Shown here: positions 1 through 5,428 of the stretch, in pieces | Layout: each line of letters starts with the position of its first letter | Position numbering within the stretch: the first letter of the stretch is position 1 | Assembly: GCA_937858165.1 (NCBI GenBank) | Contig: CALLZA010000262.1 | Span: forward strand, 1 to 6,633 | Reading direction: 5' to 3' | Length of the DNA: 6,633 nt | Source: an uncultured Ardenticatenia bacterium | GTDB lineage: Bacteria > Chloroflexota > Anaerolineae > Promineifilales > Promineifilaceae | Notes under the pieces: generated by a model | Told to the model about the DNA's origin: nothing | The model's database searches: none | The model's input: only the letters and a program-made list of their open reading frames with translations | Position numbers and translations under genes: made by a program

Positions 1-817
1 GACCGACGACGAACGACGCGCCGGGGGGAATGAGGCGCGGCTGCGGCCCACCGCCGGCAATGATGCGCTGGCGGGCAACGCCCCCCTCGTGGCTACGGAT
101 GACTTCGTAGGGCCAGTCGTGGCCGACGACGGTCAGCGGCGCGCCCCGCTCGGCGGCGATCTGTTCCAACGTTGCCAGCGCTTCGGGCGCTTGCGCCGCG
201 GTGACGACCGGCACGCCCGGCTTGATGATGCCCCCCTTCTCGGCAGCGATCTGCGCCAGCGTGTCACCCAAGAGTTGCGTGTGATCGAGGCTCAGGCTGG
301 TGATAACCGACACCAGCGGCGTCAGCACGTTAGTGGCGTCGAGCCGCCCGCCGAGGCCCACTTCGACGACGGCCACGTCCACCGCGCTGGCGGCGAAGTG
401 GTCAAAGGCGATGGCCGTGACGATCTCGAACCAGGTAATGCCGGGCGTCGCTTCAATGGCCGGGCGCACACGGCCCATAACGGCGACGAATGCCTCTTCG
501 CTGATCCGCCCGTCGGCGTCGTCGGGCGACAGAATGCGGATGCGCTCGCGGAATTCGCGCAAATGGGGCGAGGTGTAGAGGCCGACGCGCAGCCCGGCCA
601 GCCGCAAGCAGGCAGCGCACATGGCCGCGACTGAGCCTTTGCCCTTCGTGCCGGCGATGTGGATGGACGGAAAGTGCTCCTGGGGGCGGCCGAGCATCTC
701 CAGCAGTCGGCGCGGTCGGTCGGCGTCGATCTTGGCTGCCTGGTAGCGGTCGAGCGACTTGTGTTCGAAGTTGATAAAGCTGTAGAGATAGTCGAGGGCG
801 CGTTGATACGACTCCAT
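1..817 (-). CDS. folC: Dihydrofolate synthase / folylpolyglutamate synthase, N-terminal part (partial)
   Basis: A cytoplasmic Mur-ligase-family enzyme. It uses ATP to join L-glutamate to dihydropteroate and/or to extend the glutamate tail of folates. Translated from the ATG at 817, the 272 visible codons show the P-loop GTKGKGS (residues 56-62), YTSPHL (81-86) and the family signature EVGLGGRLDATN (152-163). Next come DH at 178-179 and EKGGIIKPG (193-201); Lys194 matches the lysine that is carbamylated in this family, 15 residues after His179 as in E. coli FolC (His173/Lys188). The frame stays open to the left edge, so roughly the last 150 residues of a usual 420-450 are missing. No Shine-Dalgarno precedes the ATG; a TACAAT box lies 7 bases upstream. 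The neighbour at 951 is divergent. Whether it has both activities or only one cannot be told from this part. Confidence 0.95.
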   Translation of the reverse strand, partial: MESYQRALDYLYSFINFEHKSLDRYQAAKIDADRPRRLLEMLGRPQEHFPSIHIAGTKGKGSVAAMCAACLRLAGLRVGLYTSPHLREFRERIRILSPDDADGRISEEAFVAVMGRVRPAIEATPGITWFEIVTAIAFDHFAASAVDVAVVEVGLGGRLDATNVLTPLVSVITSLSLDHTQLLGDTLAQIAAEKGGIIKPGVPVVTAAQAPEALATLEQIAAERGAPLTVVGHDWPYEVIRSHEGGVARQRIIAGGGPQPRLIPPGASFVVG

Positions 818-824
818 GCGGCGA

Positions 825-830
825 ATTGTA
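825..830 (-). promoter_or_regulatory. Possible -10 box for folC (leaderless start)
   Basis: Read on the minus strand, TACAAT (5 of 6 to TATAAT) ends 7 bases before the folC ATG at 817. The expected transcription start falls on or next to the ATG, and no Shine-Dalgarno is present, so a leaderless mRNA is plausible. No recognisable -35 lies 16-18 bases upstream, where the sequence is part of the 849-896 hairpin. This is weak evidence on its own. It gains some weight from the similar arrangement before the gene at 4014. Confidence 0.3.
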
Positions 831-848
831 CCGCATCGCCGAAGAAGT

Positions 849-896
849 AGGGACTAAGGGCTAGGGAAGAGCCTTCTTCCCTAACCCCTACTCCCT
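849..896. repeat. 48-nt imperfect inverted repeat / hairpin
   Basis: Arms 849-870 and 875-896 are separated by the 4-base loop GCCT. The inner 9 base pairs (TAGGGAAGA against TCTTCCCTA) are perfect. Of the 22 arm positions 19 pair, with mismatches at 861/884, 857/888 and 854/891. In minus-strand RNA two of these become G-U wobbles, so 21 of 22 positions can pair there. The arms consist of AGGG- and TAGGG-like units. No T-run follows on either strand, so it is not a standard intrinsic terminator. It may be a dispersed intergenic palindrome (REP- or MITE-like) or an RNA structure in a longer folC leader. Confidence 0.75.
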
Positions 897-901
897 GGCA
901 C

Positions 902-930
902 TGGACAGGGCATGCCCTGGCGGCTACACT
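902..930 (+). promoter_or_regulatory. Sigma70-type promoter for the gene at 951
   Basis: TGGACA at 902-907 (5 of 6 to the -35 consensus) and TACACT at 925-930 (4 of 6 to the -10 consensus) are separated by exactly 17 bases. Transcription would start near 937, giving a leader of about 14 bases that contains only the ribosome binding site. Confidence 0.5.
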
Positions 931-938
931 CCCCAGGC

Positions 939-944
939 AAGGAG
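939..944 (+). promoter_or_regulatory. Shine-Dalgarno AAGGAG that fixes the start at 951
   Basis: AAGGAG lies 6 bases before the ATG at 951. The in-frame ATG at 912 lies upstream of the promoter's -10 box and reads through non-membrane sequence, so 951 is the better start. Confidence 0.75.
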
Positions 945-950
945 CACTTC

Positions 951-1331
951 ATGTCAACCCTGATCGCTATTCACAGCGCACTGTCAAATACTGCCTGGCT
1001 GTTCTTTCTGATTCTCGGCCTGTGGGGTTTGTTCCGGGCCATCCGCGGCCAGTCGGTTAACGGCAACTACCTCGGCGCAGCGTTCATCGGGCAGATGATC
1101 TTCGTCGTGCAGGCGGTGCTGGGGACGATACTGGCCCTCGGTGGCGGCCTGGGCGACATCGGCCGACCGGAGATTCACGTGCTCTACGGCGTCTTCGCTC
1201 TGGTGTTCCTGCCGTTCGTCTACGTGTCCCTCTTGCGCGGCGACGACACCAACCGGGCCCAGTGGGTGCTGTCCTTCACGACGCTCTTCCTTTTCGGCAT
1301 CGCGCTACGCTCCATCTCGACATCAATCTAG
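951..1331 (+). CDS. Small four-helix integral membrane protein, function unknown
   Basis: A 126-residue protein that I do not recognise as a named family. Hydrophobic segments lie at about 10-29, 42-63, 76-94 and 103-120, joined by short polar loops, so it should be a four-helix inner-membrane protein with no cleaved signal. Its only two histidines, His8 and His76, sit at the starts of helices 1 and 3. Helix 2 carries Gln54 and Gly58. This pattern loosely recalls half of a CtaA/COX15-type haem protein, but that is inference from helix layout only. A 17-bp-spaced promoter and AAGGAG directly precede it. The gene stands alone on its strand; its stop codon lies inside the 3' end of the convergent exporter gene (overlap 1323-1331). 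Coding is supported by the promoter, the ribosome binding site and the regular membrane topology. Confidence 0.8.
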   Translation: MSTLIAIHSALSNTAWLFFLILGLWGLFRAIRGQSVNGNYLGAAFIGQMIFVVQAVLGTILALGGGLGDIGRPEIHVLYGVFALVFLPFVYVSLLRGDDTNRAQWVLSFTTLFLFGIALRSISTSI

Positions 1332-2633
1332 CGCATCGGGCACGGCGCGGCTCAACAGCAAAGTGCCTTCGGCATCGGCCGCCGGGTGATCCTGGCGCTG
1401 CGCCTCGATGTTGACCAGAGAAGGCATGAAGTAGCCGCCAATGCCCAGGGCCAGGGTGATGATTCCACCGATCAAGAACCACGTGCGCACGCCGATGACG
1501 TCAGCCAGCGGCCCGGCAATCGCCAGGCCCAACGGCATCATCGCCACCGCCGCGCTGCTGAGCAAAGTAAAGACGCGTCCCTGCATCGACGGGGCCACAG
1601 TGGCCTGTAAGACGGCCATGATCGGCCCGTTAGTCATGGACGACATGATGCCCATCGCCCCCATCAGCACGACGGCCAACGGAAACAGTGACGCCGGAAC
1701 CAGACCAACAAACAGCACCGACAACCCCAGGCCGATCAAACCGATGAGCGATGTATAGACGCGCTTGCGAAAGCCGCCCCAGACGCTGAGCAGCAGGCCA
1801 CCCAACAGCACGCCGATGCCAAGCGCCGCTTGCAGCGCGCTCAGATGCCAGGCCGTGCCCTGGAAGTGCTCTGTCACCAGCAGCGGAATGAAGCTCGTCG
1901 AGGGAGCAAGGACGAGATTGATGATCGTCGCCATGCCCATCAGGATGAGCAGGCCACGCCAACTGAGGACATAGCGCAACCCGGCCCGCAGGTCTTGCCA
2001 GTATTGACCGGCCACCGAGCCGGCGTCGACTGTGTCGTGCTCCGGCTGGGGCACACGCACCAGCAAGACGGTGAAGATGGCGAAGGCGGCCGTCACGAGG
2101 TCGACGGCCAGCACCCCTTGCAGCGGCAGCAGTTGCAGCAGCAGCGCCCCCAGCGGGGCCGAGATGATGTTCAACCCGCCATTCAACATCTGATTCATGC
2201 CCTGGATGCGGGTCAGATGCTCCTGCGGCACCATGAGCGACGTGGAGGCCATCATGGCTGGGCCGTGGAAGGTGCCGCTGAGGGAGCGCACGAACAGGAT
2301 AGCGTAGACGTGCCACATCTCGGCCTGGCCCAGCCAGAACAGAATCGCCAGCAGCAACGTTGCCAGGGCCACGCCAGCGTCGGCCAGGATCATTGTCCGC
2401 TTGCGGTTCCAACGATCGACCAGCGGGCCGACGAACGGGCCGAGCACTACCTGTGGCACCAGACCCACAATCGAGGCGACGGCCAGCACTGTGGCCGACC
2501 CGGTCTGCTGTGTCAGCCACCAGATGAGCGAGAACTGCACCAGTTGGCTGCCCAGTAGCGAGAAGACCTGTCCCACCCACAGGGTCAGGAAGGGACGGAG
2601 GGATCGCGCCGGAGTTGAGGAGTCGTCTACCAT
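1323..2633 (-). CDS. MFS exporter, DHA3 / macrolide-efflux (MefA)-like
   Basis: A 436-residue inner-membrane secondary transporter of the major facilitator superfamily, expected to export a small molecule by proton antiport. Following the PARSLRPFLTLW segment near the N-terminus, about 12 hydrophobic helices can be traced. Motif A is clear in loop 2-3 at residues 69-79 (GPLVDRWNRKR: Gly69, Asp73, Arg74, Arg77). A polar central loop (roughly VPQPEHDTVDAG onward) divides the halves, and QGRV in the C-terminal half is usual for the DHA3 subgroup. I chose the ATG at 2633, which has GAGG 6 bases upstream. The in-frame ATG at 2717 lies upstream of a near-consensus promoter (TTGACA-17-TATACT, start of transcription near 2667) and cannot be used by that transcript; ATGs at 2654 and 2648 remain possible but lack a good ribosome binding site. 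The substrate is not predictable. No regulator gene is present in the window. Confidence 0.9.
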   Translation of the reverse strand: MVDDSSTPARSLRPFLTLWVGQVFSLLGSQLVQFSLIWWLTQQTGSATVLAVASIVGLVPQVVLGPFVGPLVDRWNRKRTMILADAGVALATLLLAILFWLGQAEMWHVYAILFVRSLSGTFHGPAMMASTSLMVPQEHLTRIQGMNQMLNGGLNIISAPLGALLLQLLPLQGVLAVDLVTAAFAIFTVLLVRVPQPEHDTVDAGSVAGQYWQDLRAGLRYVLSWRGLLILMGMATIINLVLAPSTSFIPLLVTEHFQGTAWHLSALQAALGIGVLLGGLLLSVWGGFRKRVYTSLIGLIGLGLSVLFVGLVPASLFPLAVVLMGAMGIMSSMTNGPIMAVLQATVAPSMQGRVFTLLSSAAVAMMPLGLAIAGPLADVIGVRTWFLIGGIITLALGIGGYFMPSLVNIEAQRQDHPAADAEGTLLLSRAVPDALD

Positions 2634-2639
2634 AACCGA

Positions 2640-2643
2640 CCTC
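2640..2643 (-). promoter_or_regulatory. Shine-Dalgarno GAGG favouring the exporter start at 2633
   Basis: On the minus strand GAGG is 6 bases before the ATG at 2633. The alternative in-frame ATGs at 2648 and 2654 have no comparable purine-rich site at the right distance. Confidence 0.55.
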
Positions 2644-2673
2644 GCCATTAACATCTTGCGGATTATTAAGCGG

Positions 2674-2702
2674 AGTATACATTTTCTTATGTCTCTTGTC
2701 AA
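2674..2702 (-). promoter_or_regulatory. Near-consensus sigma70 promoter of the MFS exporter
   Basis: On the minus strand TTGACA (2697-2702, perfect -35) and TATACT (2674-2679, 5 of 6 -10) are spaced by exactly 17 bases. Predicted transcription start is near 2667, leaving a leader of about 34 bases before the ATG at 2633. Directly upstream of the -35 is a very AT-rich stretch (2703-2726) with three tandem ATATT-type hexamers, resembling an UP element. This is the strongest promoter in the window by sequence, which suggests that a repressor or other control limits it. Confidence 0.8.
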
Positions 2703-2735
2703 TAATATTAATATCAATATTGAACTCCATTATAG

Positions 2736-2748
2736 TAAGTGATACTTA
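2736..2748. promoter_or_regulatory. Short dyad TAAGT-GAT-ACTTA, possible operator
   Basis: TAAGT (2736-2740) and ACTTA (2744-2748) form a perfect 5-base inverted repeat around GAT. It lies about 75 bases upstream of the predicted exporter transcription start, and over the predicted start (near 2743) of the weak rightward promoter TTAATA-17-TATAGT. TAAGT/ACTTA half-sites resemble some HxlR/PadR-type operators, from memory. At this length the dyad could be chance in AT-rich DNA. Confidence 0.3.
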
Positions 2749-2793
2749 TGATTGGACGCTCTCGGCGCGGGTTGTGAACGCCCATTCAGTAGT

Positions 2794-2836
2794 TGTACAA
2801 AACACTTTTAAATATGTACAAAACATGTGCAAATTA
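2794..2836. repeat. Tandem 11-bp TGTACAAAACA repeats, possible regulatory site
   Basis: TGTACAAAACA occurs exactly at 2794-2804 and again at 2815-2825, 21 bases apart (two helical turns). A third, degenerate copy (TGTGCAAATTA) follows with no gap at 2826-2836. The first copy is part of the palindrome TTGTACAA (2793-2800). Regular direct repeats on one face of the helix upstream of a gene suggest binding of a multimeric regulator. Tandem 11-bp operators with a TACA core are what I recall for CarH/LitR-type MerR regulators, but no such gene is in the window. Confidence 0.55.
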
Positions 2837-2964
2837 TGAGTAGAGGCCGATCAACTCTAGGAACCGGCGCGGTTTTGATTTATGATGCTAACTGTAAGTC
2901 GCGAACACATCTGCGAACAAACACAAATAGTGTTACTCAAGCTCAAACACGGAGAAAACAGATC

Positions 2965-3924
2965 ATGAAACGTAAGGCCCTGCTTCTACTATCGCTCGTT
3001 CTGCTGCTCAGCTTCAGCGCCATGGGCGCGGCGGCGCAGACGAACGACAACATCGTCGACATCGCCGCCAAGAACAGCAACTTCGACACACTGCACACGG
3101 CCGTCGTCGCCGCCGGTCTGGCCGACACGCTGGCTTCGGCAGATGCCCAGTACACAGTCTTTGCCCCCACCGACGCCGCCTTTGGCGACCTGGACCCGGC
3201 TCTGCTCTCGGCCGCGCTGGCCGACCCGAAGGGTGCGCTGACCACCGTCCTGACCTACCACGTCGTCGCCGGCAACTACAGCGGCGCAGAACTGCTGGAG
3301 ATGGGGACGGTGACGACCCTGCAAGGCGAAGAGCTAACTATCACTACGCGCAACGATGACGTCTTCGTCAACGATGCCCGCGTTGTCATCGCCGATGTGC
3401 CGGCCAAGAACGGCATTATCCACGCTATCGACGCCGTGCTCCTGCCGGCGGCCGTCACTGGCGGCGCGAACACCACCGCCACGGCGGAGACGACCGCGGC
3501 CACCGCCGACGATACGGCTAGCGACACCACGTCCAAGACCATTGCCGAGATCGCCGTCGAAGCGGGCATCTTCACCAGTCTCGTCGGCGCGCTCCAGGCC
3601 ACCGGTCTGGTCGAGACGTTCGCCATGCCCGGCAACTACACCGTCTTCGCCCCCACCGACGACGCCTTCGCCGCTCTGGGCGACGTAGACCTGAGCGAGG
3701 ATGAACTGACGGCCATTCTGCTCTACCACGTCGTCAACGACCGTCTGACCCGCGACCAGTTGGCAACCGATGACCTGGTGCCGACGCTGTCCGATGGTCG
3801 TCCGCTGTTCATCAACCGCAGCGGTGGCCGGATTATCGACATCAGTGGCGCGAAGCTGGTGATGACCGACATCCAGGCGTCCAACGGTATCATCCACGTC
3901 ATCGACCGGGTGATGATTCCGTAA
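2965..3924 (+). CDS. Secreted protein with two fasciclin (FAS1) domains
   Basis: A 319-residue exported protein. The signal peptide is clear: basic MKRK, a leucine-rich core (6-17) and AAA before Gln25, a good signal peptidase I site after Ala24. FAS1 domain 1 spans about 28-161, with YTVFAPTD at 63-70 (H1 motif), YH at 98-99 (H2 motif) and NGIIHAIDAVLLP at 149-161. A linker rich in Thr, Ala and Asp (about 162-193) leads to domain 2 (194-319), with YTVFAPTD at 225-232, YH at 254-255 and NGIIHVIDRVMIP at the very end. FAS1 domains are known in secreted or surface adhesion proteins; the actual ligand is unknown. There is no membrane anchor or LPXTG motif. The start at 2965 is chosen for the signal peptide; GGAG at 2951-2954 is slightly far (10 bases). 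An in-frame ATG at 2827 would add 46 polar residues ahead of the signal. The gene is monocistronic, ending in a strong terminator. Confidence 0.93.
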   Translation: MKRKALLLLSLVLLLSFSAMGAAAQTNDNIVDIAAKNSNFDTLHTAVVAAGLADTLASADAQYTVFAPTDAAFGDLDPALLSAALADPKGALTTVLTYHVVAGNYSGAELLEMGTVTTLQGEELTITTRNDDVFVNDARVVIADVPAKNGIIHAIDAVLLPAAVTGGANTTATAETTAATADDTASDTTSKTIAEIAVEAGIFTSLVGALQATGLVETFAMPGNYTVFAPTDDAFAALGDVDLSEDELTAILLYHVVNDRLTRDQLATDDLVPTLSDGRPLFINRSGGRIIDISGAKLVMTDIQASNGIIHVIDRVMIP

Positions 3925-3960
3925 CGCGGTCGGCAACTGCCCCGCGTCAACCACAATAGA

Positions 3961-3994
3961 AGAGGCCCGTCGCCTGAGCGATGGGCCTCTTTTT
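3961..3994 (+). terminator. Rho-independent terminator after the FAS1 gene
   Basis: A 13-base stem (3961-3973 with 3978-3990, one G-U pair) closes the 4-base loop CTGA, and a T-run follows at 3990-3994. It begins 36 bases after the FAS1 stop codon. The next gene's -10 box starts only 5 bases after the T-run, so the two transcription units are tightly abutted. Confidence 0.92.
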
Positions 3995-3995
3995 G

Positions 3996-4004
3996 TGCTA
4001 TACT
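3996..4004 (+). promoter_or_regulatory. map: Extended -10 promoter for map
   Basis: TGCTATACT carries the TGn extension directly before the -10 hexamer TATACT (3999-4004, 5 of 6). The DNA 17 bases upstream belongs to the terminator stem and has no -35 match, as is usual for extended -10 promoters. Transcription would start near 4011, 0-3 bases from the ATG at 4014. This predicts a leaderless message, in keeping with the absence of any Shine-Dalgarno. Confidence 0.6.
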
Positions 4005-4013
4005 CCGTCCTTG

Positions 4014-4778
4014 ATGAGACCGAAAAACGCCAAAGAACTGGCCCGGATGCGTGCGTCCGGCCGCCTCGTTGCCGAGTGCTTTGCCATCCTCGAAGAGAAT
4101 ATCAAGCCCGGTGTGACGCTCAAACAACTCGACCGCCTGGTTGAAGACCACATCTACAAGCAGGGCGCGGAAACCCTCTACAAAGGGTACCGCGGTCGCC
4201 AGCGCGAACACCCACCCTTCCCCGGGGTCATCTGCGCCTCGGTCAACCATGAGATTTGCCACGGCATTCCCGACGGTCGTGTGTTGCGCGAGGGGGACGT
4301 GGTCGGCATCGACATCGGCCTGCGCTACAAGGGGTTTTGCGGCGATGCCTGCGTGACCTACCCCGTCGGCCACGTCGCGGCCGAGACGGAGCGCATGCTG
4401 GCGATCGGCCGCGAGGCGCTGCGGCGCGGCATCGAGGCGGCGCAAAACAACAACTACCTCAACGACATCGGCCGGGCCATCGAGGACTACGCCGACACTC
4501 AGCGGGTCAGCGTCGTCCACGAGTGGGGCGGCCACGGCATCGGCCGCGTGCTGCACGAAGAGCTGTCCGTCTCCCACATTCGCCAGCCCGAACGCGGCCC
4601 GCGCTTGCGCCCCGGCCTGACCTTCACCATCGAGCCGATGATCAACGCCGGCAAGCACGACTGGATTTTGCTGCCCGATGGCTGGACGGTCATCACCGCC
4701 GACGGCAGCCTGTCGGTGCAATTCGAGCATACCGTGGCCATCACCGCCAACGGCCCAGATATCCTGAGCGTCCTCTAG
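4014..4778 (+). CDS. map: Methionine aminopeptidase, type I
   Basis: A 254-residue cytoplasmic metalloenzyme of the pita-bread fold that removes the initiator methionine from nascent proteins when residue 2 is small. All five metal ligands are present: Asp100 (in GIDIG), Asp111 (in CGDAC), His174 (in GGHGIG), Glu207 (in FTIEPM) and Glu238 (in QFEHT). His83 (CHGIPD) and His181 (LHEE) match the active-site histidines. Each is offset by +3 from the E. coli enzyme, so the alignment is essentially gap-free. It has no zinc-finger extension or type II insert. I chose the ATG at 4014 because the protein then begins like other type I enzymes; the in-frame ATG at 3981 lies inside the upstream terminator. 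The gene is probably the first of a two-gene unit with the LysE-like exporter 14 bases downstream, from its own extended -10 promoter. Confidence 0.97.
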   Translation: MRPKNAKELARMRASGRLVAECFAILEENIKPGVTLKQLDRLVEDHIYKQGAETLYKGYRGRQREHPPFPGVICASVNHEICHGIPDGRVLREGDVVGIDIGLRYKGFCGDACVTYPVGHVAAETERMLAIGREALRRGIEAAQNNNYLNDIGRAIEDYADTQRVSVVHEWGGHGIGRVLHEELSVSHIRQPERGPRLRPGLTFTIEPMINAGKHDWILLPDGWTVITADGSLSVQFEHTVAITANGPDILSVL

Positions 4779-4792
4779 CACCCGCGCCCCTT

Positions 4793-5428
4793 GTGTTGAC
4801 CTACCTTCTACAGGGGTTTGTCCTGGGCGGAACGGCCTCCATCCAGCCCGGCCCTTTCCAGGCGTTCCTGCTGTCGCTGGTGGCCCGCTACGGCTGGCGG
4901 CGGGCCATGCCGGCGGTGTTGGCCCCGTTGGTCAGCGATCCACCGATTGTGGCTATCGTGCTGCTGGTGCTGACGCGCCTGCCGGAGCAGTTCCTGGCGG
5001 CGCTACGGGTGGCAGGCGGCTTGTTCCTGCTGTTCCTGGCGTGGGGTGCGTGGCGGGCGTTTCGGGCCGAAAGCTGGAGCGATGAGGCGACGGACGCGCC
5101 ACCGCCAGGGTCAGCCATCAGGGCCATTCTTAAGGCATCGCTGATGAACGCCCTCAGCCCCGGGCCTTATCTCTTCTGGGCGACCATCAGTGGGCCGATC
5201 CTTATCGCCGGCTGGCGCGCCAGTCCGTCCCTGGGGCTGAGCTTCCTGTTGGGCTTCTACGTGGCGCTCATCGGCGGCATGGCCCTGTTCGTCCTTGTAG
5301 CCGGGCTAACCGGCCGCATTGACCCCCGGCTCAACCGTGGGCTGGGTCTCGTCTCAGCCGTGGCCCTTTTCGCCTTTGCCCTCTACCAGCTAACCACCGG
5401 CCTCCGCGCCCTTATTCAGATATTTTGA
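4793..5428 (+). CDS. LysE/RhtB-type membrane exporter
   Basis: A 211-residue inner-membrane protein of the LysE superfamily, whose members export amino acids or related small solutes. Hydrophobic segments lie at about 2-24, 38-58, 64-84, 127-147, 152-175 and 187-205, fitting the six-segment plan. The N-terminal PGP at 19-21 (within SIQPGPFQAFLLS) and the second NALSPGP at 119-125 sit at the usual places, at the starts of the two halves. A polar, acidic loop with DAPPPGS separates the halves. No ATG is available: the frame opens at GTG (4793) or TTG (4796), and neither has a Shine-Dalgarno. The gene begins 14 bases after the map stop, so it is probably co-transcribed and its translation may depend on ribosomes leaving map. 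The substrate is unknown. The stop codon is the first triplet of a hairpin. Confidence 0.88.
   Translation: MLTYLLQGFVLGGTASIQPGPFQAFLLSLVARYGWRRAMPAVLAPLVSDPPIVAIVLLVLTRLPEQFLAALRVAGGLFLLFLAWGAWRAFRAESWSDEATDAPPPGSAIRAILKASLMNALSPGPYLFWATISGPILIAGWRASPSLGLSFLLGFYVALIGGMALFVLVAGLTGRIDPRLNRGLGLVSAVALFAFALYQLTTGLRALIQIF

Larger units (their letters stand above)
2634..2964. other. Divergent AT-rich intergenic region between exporter and FAS1 gene
   Basis: These 331 bases hold no convincing gene. They are much richer in A+T than the flanking genes. From left to right: the exporter leader and promoter (to 2702), an AT-rich block with ATATT repeats (2703-2726), a dyad at 2736-2748, tandem TGTACA-type repeats at 2794-2836, and about 130 bases before the FAS1 start. 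That last part includes a small AACCG/CGGTT hairpin near 2863-2875 and GGAG at 2951. A possible weak rightward promoter is TTAATA (2708-2713), 17 bases, TATAGT (2731-2736). No clear promoter lies closer to the FAS1 gene. Confidence 0.7.

Noticed and set aside
89..634. Plus-strand reading frame of 181 codons across folC
   Set aside because: It is the antisense of folC, which has clear family motifs on the minus strand. The predicted protein is rich in Arg, Gly and Asp with no family signature, as expected of a high-GC shadow frame.
1830..2558. Plus-strand 242-codon frame inside the exporter gene
   Set aside because: Its composition (Gln, His, Arg, Gly) is an antisense artefact of a hydrophobic membrane protein. 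It has no ribosome binding site and no motif.
2850..2884. Small hairpin AACCG-GCG-CGGTT with outer ATCAA/TTGAT arms
   Set aside because: The stem is only 5 base pairs and the outer arms need a 7-base bulge on one side. Not strong enough to claim a structured RNA or attachment site.
2860..2890. GGAAC as an ECF-sigma -35 element before the FAS1 gene
   Set aside because: No matching ECF -10 (CGTC-type) lies at the expected 15-17 base spacing, and no sigma or anti-sigma gene is present.
2827..2964. N-terminal extension of the FAS1 protein from the in-frame ATG at 2827
   Set aside because: The 46 added residues are polar and would bury the signal peptide. The region overlaps the tandem TGTACA-type repeats.
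3723..4781. Minus-strand 352-codon frame across the FAS1 and map genes
   Set aside because: It runs antisense through map, whose catalytic residues are all conserved, and through the FAS1 terminator. No signature of its own.
4256..4792. Upstream extension of the LysE-like frame within map
   Set aside because: The residues are Arg/Pro/His-rich out-of-frame map sequence with no membrane character. The real product begins at the GTG/TTG near 4793.
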